A stretch of 64,000 nucleotides of DNA from Flexibacter flexilis DSM 6793 (lineage in GTDB: Bacteria > Bacteroidota > Bacteroidia > Cytophagales > Flexibacteraceae): assembly GCF_900112255.1 (NCBI RefSeq), contig NZ_FOLE01000009.1, positions 62,001-126,000 on the forward strand, given 5' to 3'. This document shows, one piece after another, positions 53,390 to 61,606 of this stretch; within the stretch, counting starts at the first letter, position 1; each line of letters begins with the position of its first letter. A model generated the notes under the pieces. The model was not told the DNA's origin, made no database searches, and worked only from the letters and a program-made list of their open reading frames with translations. The translations under genes were made by a program, and so were the position numbers.

Positions 53390-55117
53390 TTACTTGATTG
53401 GTGGCGGGGTGTTGATGGCTTGCTGAAAGGCCAAGACCTGTGCCATATCGGGGTGCTTGAGTTCCTGCGCCCTTTGGCAAACTACCTCCAAATTAAAATA
53501 AGGCAAACGAATCCCTTTGTCTAATAACTGCTGTATGGCTTGGGCGGCTTGCGCCAAATCCTGCTCCCAGAAAATAGCATAGCGATAAAACCAAAGTTCT
53601 AATAAGATACTATTTTCTTCATTATTATTTAACTCAAAAGCCTTATAGATAAGCTCTTGGGCTTCGGGGTATAAGCCTTGTACTATTTTGTTTTTGGCAT
53701 AATTACCAAAAATGTTTGCGTCATCAGGGTCTATAATTATTCCTTTTAGGAAATACTCATCTGCTTTATCGTAATCTTTGCGAATATCTAAAAGAAAAAG
53801 TGCATAGTTATTTAGAAAACCAGCATCATTAGGTTTTTGTATTAAAGCTTTATTATAAAGATTCTCTGCTTTATCGTAGTCTTGATGAATAGTATTAAGG
53901 AAAATAGCATAGTTACTATAAAAACTAGCGTTGTTAGGTTCTTGTGCTAAGGCTTTAAGATAATATTCCTTTGCGTTATCGTAGTCTTGATAAGTAATGT
54001 AAAGGAAAACAGCATAGTTGTTGATTAGTCCAGTACTATTAGGAAATAGATTTATTCCTTCCAAATACATTTCATTTTGCTTGTCGGGGTCTTTCTCCTC
54101 ATTGATTTGTAGTTGCCAAGACCACCAATCTTCGGGCTGTTGTTTGGCCGCCGTGATGATGGCTTCTTTGGTTTCGGTATCCGCATTCTTACGAAGTTCA
54201 TCTACTTGCTTTTTGTAAGCGTTGGCGCGTTTTTCGGCTTTTTCCTCAATGACATTATTGAGCAGAGGGAAACCAAGTGTTTCGTTGAGTGCAAACATTA
54301 TTTCATCAAAACCATTAATCGGCACAATACTTCCGCTGTAGCTTGCCACCAAGTCCAAAATTTCTTGTCGCGGCTTGCCGTCAGCTTCTCTATACAGCCA
54401 AAACATTCCTTTGGGTTGTTTTTGATTTCTCAGAAAATCCATGAGGCTACCATCGTTGCCACCGTAGCCTATTACGATAGGCGTGTAGTTTTCCAGCACT
54501 TTGGTAAGACTATGCTCCCAGTTTTCGTCGAGTTGGCTTGTATCCTCTGGGTTGTTTTTGGGGTCAAACAGAAGGTCTTGGTGTATTTTGGCGATGATGG
54601 GGCGTTTGGAAAAGATATTCACGTAATTGGCTAAGGCATAATGCCCCAATACCAAAGGTTTGGCATCGGTATAAATGAATAGCGCGTCTTCTATGAGGCT
54701 ATCGAAATTCGTTGTAATGACCAAACGGTGTGGCGTTTTGGAGAGTATTTGCGCCAAAATAGAATACCCTACGCTGGGTTCTTTGTCGGCCATGAGTTCT
54801 TCGAGGGTCGCTGCGCCTTCTTTGGGGTCTATCTCAAATCTTTTTTCGTAAATGGCACTGTAATGAGTGGGTGCGTTGTCGTCGGTGATTCCTTTTTGCT
54901 TTTTCCAATTCTCGTCATAAATTTCTGTTAGCCAGCGTTTGGCCAATGTTGCTCCCGTAGGAATTTTGGAGGTGAAAGACGTACCTGCACCTGTGATAAA
55001 ACAAAATCGCCCGAATTTCTTTTCGGTACAAGATTGAAAATGACGAACAAACTCTTTGTGAGAGATTTCTTTGGGTTGTGGTATGTCTTGTTTGCGGACT
55101 TCTTTCGGTTCGGCCAT
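53390..55117 (-). CDS. SIR2-like NADase domain fused to TPR repeats
   Basis: A 575-residue protein with an intact SIR2 core. Numbered from the chosen start MAEPKEVRKQ: GAGTS at 43-47, TTNFD at 135-139 with the catalytic N137, KIH179 with the catalytic histidine, and IGYGGNDGSLMDFL at 216-229. After about residue 330 there are at least four TPR repeats (for example YLKALAQEPNNASFYSNYAI, then ALIQKPNDAGFLNNYALFLL). SIR2 domains of this type deplete NAD+ in anti-phage systems such as Thoeris and DSR. Defence is inferred here, not shown. Upstream in-frame residues to 55282 were excluded as unconserved. Confidence 0.87.
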   Translation of the reverse strand: MAEPKEVRKQDIPQPKEISHKEFVRHFQSCTEKKFGRFCFITGAGTSFTSKIPTGATLAKRWLTEIYDENWKKQKGITDDNAPTHYSAIYEKRFEIDPKEGAATLEELMADKEPSVGYSILAQILSKTPHRLVITTNFDSLIEDALFIYTDAKPLVLGHYALANYVNIFSKRPIIAKIHQDLLFDPKNNPEDTSQLDENWEHSLTKVLENYTPIVIGYGGNDGSLMDFLRNQKQPKGMFWLYREADGKPRQEILDLVASYSGSIVPINGFDEIMFALNETLGFPLLNNVIEEKAEKRANAYKKQVDELRKNADTETKEAIITAAKQQPEDWWSWQLQINEEKDPDKQNEMYLEGINLFPNSTGLINNYAVFLYITYQDYDNAKEYYLKALAQEPNNASFYSNYAIFLNTIHQDYDKAENLYNKALIQKPNDAGFLNNYALFLLDIRKDYDKADEYFLKGIIIDPDDANIFGNYAKNKIVQGLYPEAQELIYKAFELNNNEENSILLELWFYRYAIFWEQDLAQAAQAIQQLLDKGIRLPYFNLEVVCQRAQELKHPDMAQVLAFQQAINTPPPIK

Positions 55118-55233
55118 AAATAATGCGATGGTTTTTGGGTAGAGATGAGTGAAATGTAAATATAGTGCCGAATGAATAGGTTTTCCAAAAGTGGTGTAGG
55201 TTTTTGTTTGTGGGATACCCCACCCAACCTTTC

Positions 55234-55674
55234 CTACTGGGAGGGCTTTTTTTCCTCCGTGGTTTGTGTCCTCACAAACCACATATTATTCTTGCCATTG
55301 CTTCCGCGAAAAGATTTATTCTTTCCGCCCAAAGATTTATTGCTTCCGCGAAAAGATTTATTCTTCCCGCCAAAGGATTTATTGCTTCCGCGAAAAGATT
55401 TATTCTTCCCGCTAAAGGATTTATTCTTCCCATCAAAAGATTTATCCTTCCCGCCAAAGAATTTATTGCTTCCGCTAAAGGATTTATTCTTCCCGTCAAA
55501 GGATTTATTGCTTCCGCTAAAAGATTTATTGTTCCCGCTAAAAGATTTATTCTTCCCGTCAAAAGATTTATTGCTTCCGCGAAAAGATTTATTCTTTCCG
55601 CCCAAAGATTTAGCCCGATTAATGACAGCGTAAGAGCTTAAGGACGTAGGTTTTTGCGCGTGTAGTTGAAACAT
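55234..55674 (-). CDS. Heptapeptide-repeat protein (GKNKSFx array), possibly expressed
   Basis: A 146-residue open frame. The first 24 residues (opening MFQLHAQKPTSLSS) have no repeat; then about 15 heptads follow the pattern G-K/S-N-K-S-F-x with x as R, D, S or G, and 20 unrelated residues end it. It is basic and surely disordered. Base changes among the copies fall mostly at third codon positions in this frame, which favours real coding, though other frames are also open. It lies 117 bp upstream of the SIR2-TPR gene on the same strand. I do not recognise a family; glycine/lysine tails of this look occur on RNA-binding proteins in Bacteroidota. Confidence 0.45.
   Translation of the reverse strand: MFQLHAQKPTSLSSYAVINRAKSLGGKNKSFRGSNKSFDGKNKSFSGNNKSFSGSNKSFDGKNKSFSGSNKFFGGKDKSFDGKNKSFSGKNKSFRGSNKSFGGKNKSFRGSNKSLGGKNKSFRGSNGKNNMWFVRTQTTEEKKPSQ
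55306..55612. repeat. 21-bp tandem repeat, 14 full copies plus part
   Basis: Fourteen adjacent copies of a 21-bp unit, typified by GCGAAAAGATTTATTCTTCC plus one base, run from 55306 to 55599, with a partial copy to 55612. The core AAAGATTTATT is nearly invariant. Copies ending CTTCCC and GCTTCC alternate in part, hinting at duplication of a 42-bp double unit. There are no spacers, so it is not a CRISPR array. Confidence 0.95.
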
Positions 55675-55741
55675 TGCGCCGATAGGCTTTTCTTTGTAGC
55701 CCGAATGCTCCTTTTTATAGAAAATTTCTTATTCAACCATA

Positions 55742-58700
55742 ATGCAACAACTGTTTTTCTGGCAGGCGTGGCCACAGCCACAACGCCGCCTCTTTGTAAG
55801 TTTGTTAGTGCTGTTTGTGGCCGTGATGGGCTATTATTTGTACGGTTATTATGTGGGTACGCCGACGGCCATTCCGCTACAACTCGAAACGGCGACGGCA
55901 ACCATGCGCGTGCCTCTGGATGCGTTTCCGCGTAGTTTGTTCACGCAGGTAGTCGAAACGGACAGTTATTATGTAACACAGCGTTTTGCGGCGGGAGCTT
56001 TGCAAGTCAGTCCGTTGGCGGCGCGTGTGTATTTGGCTTTGTTGTTGGCGGGTGTGGTGCTGATTGTCAGTGCGATTTCGGACTTTACGCGACTTTGGTA
56101 CTACGTGGGCATTACGGCCATCATTGCGTTTTTTGCGTATTTGCGCCTTGATATTTTGGGTATTTTTGGCCTCGACAACCAAATTCCGTTGGGTGTGGTG
56201 TTGGTGCTTTTCGGAGGATTGAGTTACTACTTTCATGCCTTTGCGCCCCACACTAATTTGTACAAACGTGTAGTAGTGTTTGCGCTGTTGGCGGTGGCGT
56301 TGTCGGCGGTGGTACTGTACGGGGCAACCGTTCCCAACCCCGAATTGTATTTGGCCAACTATGGTTTGGCTGTGCCATTGGTGTTGGCCTTGCTATTTGT
56401 GGCGTTGGTGGCTTTTGATATTCCAGCGGTTTTTTATGTACTCATGACCGACTCTAAGGCGCAAGGCAAAAGCAATAATATGCTCAATTTCAGTATCCTG
56501 ATGGTGTTGTATTTGGGTAATTTGCTGTTGCTGCACTTGCGTAACCGCATGGTTTGGAGTATGGACATGGTGTATTTCAATATGTTCTGGTTGCTGATTG
56601 TCTCGGCAGTGGTGGGGCTTTGGCATTTCCAGAAAAAAGAAGTTTTATACAAAAGCATTATGCGTTTTGCCCCAACGGGTGCGGTGTTTTTTGTGGGCTT
56701 GGCGGTGGTGGCTTTCGCTACGATTGCCTATGCCTTCACATCGGCCAACGACCCGTTGGTAGAAGTGTTTGAAGATGCGGTGTTGTATTCGCATTTGTCG
56801 TTCGGAACGGCTTTTTTCATTTATGTTTTTGTGAATTATTCCGACATTATGAACCGCGCCGCCAAAGCGCACCGCGTCATGTACGAACCGCGTTATATGC
56901 CTGTGTTGGGCGTGCAATTGCTCGGCCTGACTGGTGTGTTTGTGTTTGTGGTGGCAGCCAGCCGTTTTCAATATTATCAATCCAAAGCCGCTTATTACAA
57001 TGGTTTGGGCGATACTTATTACGCGTTTGGGGATATGCCTTTGGCACAAAAATTTTATGAAGAAGCCCTCGCCAACGAATACCAAAATCACCATTCCAAC
57101 TACGCCATTGCCAGCATTTACCAAAAACAAGAAGACCCGATTCGGGCGGCAGCGTATTACAAACAGGCTTTACGCAAAAAACCAACCGAACAGACTTTTG
57201 TGGGTTTGAGTAATTATTACCTCAACACCAAACAAGTAATTGAAGCCATGTTTACGCTGCGCGAAGGCTTGCGCGAGTTCCCCGAAAGTGGCGTGTTGTA
57301 CAACAACTTGGCGTTGGCGTACATGGAAACTAAGTTTGCAGATTCGGCAGCACATTATTTCGGGAAGGCCGAAGAATATGGCTTCGCGGACAAGCAATTT
57401 AAACCCGTACCGCAAACCAATTTGTTGGGCTTTTTGGCGCGTCGGGATTTGGCCAAAACGCTGGATTCTATCCCGTATCTGCCCGAATATTTCAATTATA
57501 CCCCTTACCAAACCAACCGATTGGCTTTGCTCAATTTGGCGCAAAAACCTGATGCAAAGGCTTTTGATGCAAAAACACATTTGCCAGATACGACACTGGA
57601 CGCGGTGACGTTTGGGTATTTGTTTAATGTGGCCATCAATGCCGTGCAGCGTGCCGACACTGCCGCCGCGCCTGTGTTGCAGTCGTTGCGCGTGAAAAAC
57701 GCGAATGCGGATTATTCGTCCAAACTCAAATTTGCGCAAGCCATTAACTACTATTATGCGGGTCAGCACCTGAAAGGTTATGACTTGTTGGCGCAACTGG
57801 ATTTGTCGTACAACGAAGATGCGACTTCTTACACGGAAATGCACGCGCAATGGCTTTCGCAGCAGCAAGCGTGGCCGTTGGTGGTGAAAGCGTATTTCCG
57901 TTTGCTTAATTCCACCGATGCCAACAGCGTGATAAATTATGCGATGGCTTTGGCTGAAAATGGCGAGTTGGAAAGGTCGTTGAGTTATTGGCAGAAAATA
58001 GCCGCCGCCGACACGAGCAATGAAGTAGCCAAAATCATGAACAATATTTTGACGAAAACTTCCGAAACCGAGCTTGCAGGCATGGCCGAAAGTTCGCGAC
58101 TGTTGGCCTTGCATTACCGCAAAGCGCAAATGTCCGAGCAGCTACGCGCCAAAGTCTTGGCCAGCTTTACGGACGTGAATTATAAAGTAATGGCGGCGTG
58201 TGAGTTAGCAGATTTTTATGCAAAAGAAAACCAACCCGAAGCCCTCGCCGACGTGTTGCGTACCGCCGAGCTAAACGCCTCCAATGCCGACCAAAAAACA
58301 CGCAACGAATACCATTTCAGGGATTTGAAATACAGACAAGTAGCCCAAACAGACGGCAATATTTTGCGAAATGCCATTGCCAACGAGCCGCGCAACATTT
58401 GGCACGCGCAATGGAATCCGTATTTTGAGGCGATGGCCGCTTACAAACTCAAACAGCCGCAAGCCAAAACGTTGTTTGCGAAGGCTTTAGAATCTACGCC
58501 ATTTGATGAACAAGTGATTTTGGATGTTTGCGCCGCGCTTAATGCCGAAGGCGACAAACAAGCCGCTTACGATGCGCTGGTCAATGCCCTGAATACAAAC
58601 CCACGCGCCGACAAAGTGCGTCAAGAATATGTGCTGCAATGCTTCCGCCTCAACATGGACATTCTGACTGATGATGAGATTGCTAAACTTAAAAACTATC

Positions 58701-58759
58701 TCAAACCCGCAGAATTTGAACAGTTTATGAAAAAAGTGGCCACTTTTACGGCCAGCTAA
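55742..58759 (+). CDS. Polytopic membrane protein with C-terminal TPR domain
   Basis: A 1005-residue protein I cannot place in a named family. Roughly ten membrane helices fill residues 15-415 (for example LALLLAGVVLIVSAISDF and VPLVLALLFVALVAFDIP). From about residue 420 the chain is soluble and mostly TPR-like helices, starting with YYNGLGDTYYAFGDMPLAQ and ALANEYQNHHSNYAIASIYQ. A large protein with a membrane half and a repeat half suggests assembly or sensing at the envelope; this is inference. A hairpin terminator follows. Confidence 0.82.
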   Translation: MQQLFFWQAWPQPQRRLFVSLLVLFVAVMGYYLYGYYVGTPTAIPLQLETATATMRVPLDAFPRSLFTQVVETDSYYVTQRFAAGALQVSPLAARVYLALLLAGVVLIVSAISDFTRLWYYVGITAIIAFFAYLRLDILGIFGLDNQIPLGVVLVLFGGLSYYFHAFAPHTNLYKRVVVFALLAVALSAVVLYGATVPNPELYLANYGLAVPLVLALLFVALVAFDIPAVFYVLMTDSKAQGKSNNMLNFSILMVLYLGNLLLLHLRNRMVWSMDMVYFNMFWLLIVSAVVGLWHFQKKEVLYKSIMRFAPTGAVFFVGLAVVAFATIAYAFTSANDPLVEVFEDAVLYSHLSFGTAFFIYVFVNYSDIMNRAAKAHRVMYEPRYMPVLGVQLLGLTGVFVFVVAASRFQYYQSKAAYYNGLGDTYYAFGDMPLAQKFYEEALANEYQNHHSNYAIASIYQKQEDPIRAAAYYKQALRKKPTEQTFVGLSNYYLNTKQVIEAMFTLREGLREFPESGVLYNNLALAYMETKFADSAAHYFGKAEEYGFADKQFKPVPQTNLLGFLARRDLAKTLDSIPYLPEYFNYTPYQTNRLALLNLAQKPDAKAFDAKTHLPDTTLDAVTFGYLFNVAINAVQRADTAAAPVLQSLRVKNANADYSSKLKFAQAINYYYAGQHLKGYDLLAQLDLSYNEDATSYTEMHAQWLSQQQAWPLVVKAYFRLLNSTDANSVINYAMALAENGELERSLSYWQKIAAADTSNEVAKIMNNILTKTSETELAGMAESSRLLALHYRKAQMSEQLRAKVLASFTDVNYKVMAACELADFYAKENQPEALADVLRTAELNASNADQKTRNEYHFRDLKYRQVAQTDGNILRNAIANEPRNIWHAQWNPYFEAMAAYKLKQPQAKTLFAKALESTPFDEQVILDVCAALNAEGDKQAAYDALVNALNTNPRADKVRQEYVLQCFRLNMDILTDDEIAKLKNYLKPAEFEQFMKKVATFTAS

Positions 58760-58784
58760 AATATTAGCTGAGAATAAAAAGAAG

Positions 58785-58813
58785 ACGGTTGTACGCAAGT
58801 ACAGCCGTTTTTT
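58785..58813 (+). terminator. Hairpin terminator
   Basis: ACGGTTGTAC pairs with GTACAGCCGT (one wobble) around a 4-nt loop, followed by six T residues. Confidence 0.9.
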
Positions 58814-58831
58814 ATGGATAAAAAATAGATT

Positions 58832-58860
58832 TTGGGAACGCTCAAAACCTCCTACATTTG
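58832..58860 (+). promoter_or_regulatory. Candidate promoter of the TPR-HTH regulator gene
   Basis: TTG at 58832-58834 and TACATTTG at 58853-58860, spaced 18 nt, match the Bacteroidota promoter. The start codon is 52 bp downstream. Confidence 0.6.
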
Positions 58861-58912
58861 CACTATCAACCCGCAAATTTTTTAGCTCTCTTTATTATTC
58901 TGATAGGACAAT

Positions 58913-60748
58913 ATGACACGATTTTTCAGCTATGGACTCACAGCTTTCTGGCTGTTGGTTTTGGTTTCTTTTACCCATGCCCAAAATGCTGCAAGGCCTA
59001 CGCCTTCCCAAATCCAAGTACAATTGGACAAACTCCCCACCGATACGGCCAAAATAGCTTATCTGAACGCCATCGCGCAACGTTTCCCTAACGAACTCGA
59101 CGCTAAGGCAGAAAAAGAAACGGTTACGTTCATGGCCGCGCAAGCCTCCGAACTGGCCAAACATACGGCCTCGGTTCGGCATCAGTATTTTGCGCTGCAT
59201 CTGCTATTTCAGAACATGATTACCTACCAACGCTACAAAAAAGCCCAAGATTACGCCCAACAAATATTGGTATTGGTCAATCAGACACCCGAACCCGCCC
59301 TACAAGCCGAAATGTACAATGCCGTAGCGGTGAGCTATTTTTATTTGAATGATTGGAAAAATTATTTTGACTATCAATTCAAAGCCTTGCGCCTGTACGA
59401 AGCCGAAGGCATGACGGCCAGCGTGGCCAGTGTTTACGCCTCGTTGGGAAAAGCAGCCTACTACACAGGCGACCCCAAAGAAGGCATTGCCCACATTCGG
59501 AAGGCTTTGGCGTATTACCGAACGGCGGCAGCCAACGATAAGATTTCGGATTTGTGCAACGACATGGGTACGCTTTTTATGAGCCAAGAAAACCGCAACG
59601 ATTCCGCCGAGTATTATTTGTTGCAAGCCATTACTTATGCCCAAAAAGGCCAAAACGAAAATTTGCTTACTACGCCACAGTTCAATTTGGCGGGGATTTA
59701 TGTAGCCCAAAAAAAATATGATCAAGCCCTTGCCCTCGTACAAAGTGCTTTGCGCACGGCTCAAAAAGGCGAAAATGTAGGTTCGTTTATCTTGTATTCG
59801 GTGGGGTTGAGCTACATTTATACTGAAATGAAAAAGAATGCGCAGGCCGAAGCCGTGTTGCTGGAAGCACTCAAAGACACGCGTTTGGTGGATAATCCGT
59901 ACCAGAAAATGCAACTCTACAAAGGCCTAAGCGATTTGTACAAACAGACAGGCAACGCCGCCGCCAATGTGCAGGCATTGGAGCAATACATCGCCCTGAA
60001 AGATTCGGTTTTTAGCCGCGAAAAAGCCGAAGCCATTTCCCAAACCAAAGTAGAATATGAAACCGAGAAGAAAGAACAACAAATCGAAATGCTCCAAGAC
60101 CGCGTGCGTGCGCGTAACTGGATTATCGGGATTTCGTCGTTGGCGGGAGTGTTGGCTTTGGGGCTTTTCTGGGGTTATAGAAGGGCTTTTCGTTTGCAAA
60201 AACAGTTGCGCCAACAAGCGCAACAAACTTTTGAGCAACAAGAAAAAAACATGCGATTGGAGCAAGCCGCCTTGCAAGCCCAAACGCAATTGGCCGAACA
60301 AAAAACGCAAGCCTTGCAAGCCGAGATGGAAGCCAAACAGCGCGAACTCACGACGGCGACTATGTTTATTCAACAAAAAAATGAGTTGCTCGACTCGCTG
60401 CGCCAACAAATCCGAGAGCTGCCCAGCACCGACGAAAGCAACCAAAAACAATTGCACAAGATTAGCCAAACGATTCGCCGCAACATGAATTTTGATGACG
60501 ACTGGGAAAAAATTAAAGTACACTTTGAGGGTGTACATCCCAACTTTTTTGAGCGGCTTTCGGTGAGTAGTCTCACAGACCACGAGTTGCGGCATTGCGC
60601 GTATATCAAGATGAAATTTAGCCCCAAGGAGATCGCCAGTTTGTTGCATATAGACGTGAATAGCGTGCGCGTTTCGCGCTATCGTATCAAGAAAAAGCTC
60701 GGTTTGGACACAGAACAAGACTTACCAGATTATATCAATTTAATTTAA
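58913..60748 (+). CDS. TPR-TM-HTH transcriptional regulator
   Basis: A 611-residue regulator of a type common in Bacteroidota. After a signal peptide (ending near THAQ) come periplasmic TPR repeats to about residue 390, one membrane helix (WIIGISSLAGVLALGLFWGY, about 402-421), a long coiled coil (such as QQTFEQQEKNMRLEQ), and a LuxR-like DNA-binding end: LTDHELRHCAYIKMKFSPKE, then IASLLHIDVNSVRVSRYRIK. It should sense something in the periplasm and act on DNA. Targets are unknown, with the neighbouring TM-TPR gene as one option. Confidence 0.88.
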   Translation: MTRFFSYGLTAFWLLVLVSFTHAQNAARPTPSQIQVQLDKLPTDTAKIAYLNAIAQRFPNELDAKAEKETVTFMAAQASELAKHTASVRHQYFALHLLFQNMITYQRYKKAQDYAQQILVLVNQTPEPALQAEMYNAVAVSYFYLNDWKNYFDYQFKALRLYEAEGMTASVASVYASLGKAAYYTGDPKEGIAHIRKALAYYRTAAANDKISDLCNDMGTLFMSQENRNDSAEYYLLQAITYAQKGQNENLLTTPQFNLAGIYVAQKKYDQALALVQSALRTAQKGENVGSFILYSVGLSYIYTEMKKNAQAEAVLLEALKDTRLVDNPYQKMQLYKGLSDLYKQTGNAAANVQALEQYIALKDSVFSREKAEAISQTKVEYETEKKEQQIEMLQDRVRARNWIIGISSLAGVLALGLFWGYRRAFRLQKQLRQQAQQTFEQQEKNMRLEQAALQAQTQLAEQKTQALQAEMEAKQRELTTATMFIQQKNELLDSLRQQIRELPSTDESNQKQLHKISQTIRRNMNFDDDWEKIKVHFEGVHPNFFERLSVSSLTDHELRHCAYIKMKFSPKEIASLLHIDVNSVRVSRYRIKKKLGLDTEQDLPDYINLI

Positions 60749-60915
60749 AAGTTGTTGATTTAGTTATTTTTCGTATGATTTAATGAATAAAATCAAGCTT
60801 GTACATACTTTGTAACGCTGCTTTTGATACAGTTTGGGGGTTGGTAGAATACATTTGCTTCGAAATCAGACAAAGGTTTCACCGCACAATTTTTACCAAC
60901 TTAAATCATTCAGTC

Positions 60916-61446
60916 ATGAGAGTATTAGTAGTTTTGATTGTTTCATTTTTTATCTCTGTTCCGTCGTTTGCCCAATTGGGTGGTATGTTGAAAAAGGCGA
61001 AAGATAAGGCTTCGTCTCAGGCACAAAGCAGCAGCTTTGACGGCACAGCTATTCAGCCCGACGCTTGTATTAGCAACGTGGAAGGCCGCTTGAAATCTAT
61101 CAACGAAACGTATTATCCAAAATTCCAAAAAGACCCGAAAGGCTATTTGTCTGGCCCAAGTGCTTTGTGGTTTGCTCGCAAAGATTTTGAAGCTGCCCGT
61201 TACTTTTACACAGGCGGCAAGGAAGGTTATGGCCGTCCAGGTGCAAGAGTTTGCGACATGGGGCCTGCCACCCTCGACCCACGTTACAAAGATTTAAAAC
61301 CAAAAGTAGAAGCCGCCGAAGCCAAAATAAAAGAAATGGAAAAGGCCAAAGGTTATGAGTTTGTGGGCGTAAAAGACAACAACATTTTGTACAAAGAAAT
61401 CAAAACAGGCAAGGAGCTATCGGCAGACGAGTCTGGAAATCTTTAA
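60916..61446 (+). CDS. Small secreted protein of unknown function
   Basis: A 176-residue exported protein. The signal peptide is MRVLVVLIVSFFISVPSFAQ, then LGGMLKKAKDKASSQAQ. I do not recognise a family; two Cys and a Lys/Glu-rich helix near the end (KVEAAEAKIKEMEKAKG) are the visible features. The start at 60916 begins the signal peptide; the frame is open earlier from 60799 but without secretion character. A weak hairpin follows at about 61514-61540. Confidence 0.75.
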   Translation: MRVLVVLIVSFFISVPSFAQLGGMLKKAKDKASSQAQSSSFDGTAIQPDACISNVEGRLKSINETYYPKFQKDPKGYLSGPSALWFARKDFEAARYFYTGGKEGYGRPGARVCDMGPATLDPRYKDLKPKVEAAEAKIKEMEKAKGYEFVGVKDNNILYKEIKTGKELSADESGNL

Positions 61447-61513
61447 TACGGATTACCTTCTATCATACAATTTACTAACCAACACTTAATTTATTTAGAT
61501 GAGTATGGAAGTG

Positions 61514-61540
61514 AAGCCGTTACTTTTTAAGTAGCGGTTT
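61514..61540 (+). terminator. Possible terminator
   Basis: AAGCCGTTAC pairs with GTAGCGGTTT through two wobble pairs; the T run after it is short. Confidence 0.4.
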
Positions 61541-61606
61541 CTGTCTTACTATGGCCTGTTGGTGAATGAATTACGCACTTATTTACGCTTTAGTTATTTA
61601 CAAATC

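Noticed and set aside
55259-55282. Hairpin GTGGTTTGTG/CACAAACCAC as a terminator
   Set aside because: No T run follows on either strand; it lies inside the repeat-protein frame and may be chance.
55306-55612. CRISPR array
   Set aside because: The 21-bp units are directly adjacent with no unique spacers, and no cas gene is in the window.
57170-58129. Long minus-strand frame opposite the TM-TPR gene
   Set aside because: Explained by the composition of the TPR region; no start context or domain is seen.
58753-58770. Hairpin CAGCTAA/TTAGCTG over the stop codon of the TM-TPR gene
   Set aside because: It has no T run, and a better terminator follows 15 bp later.
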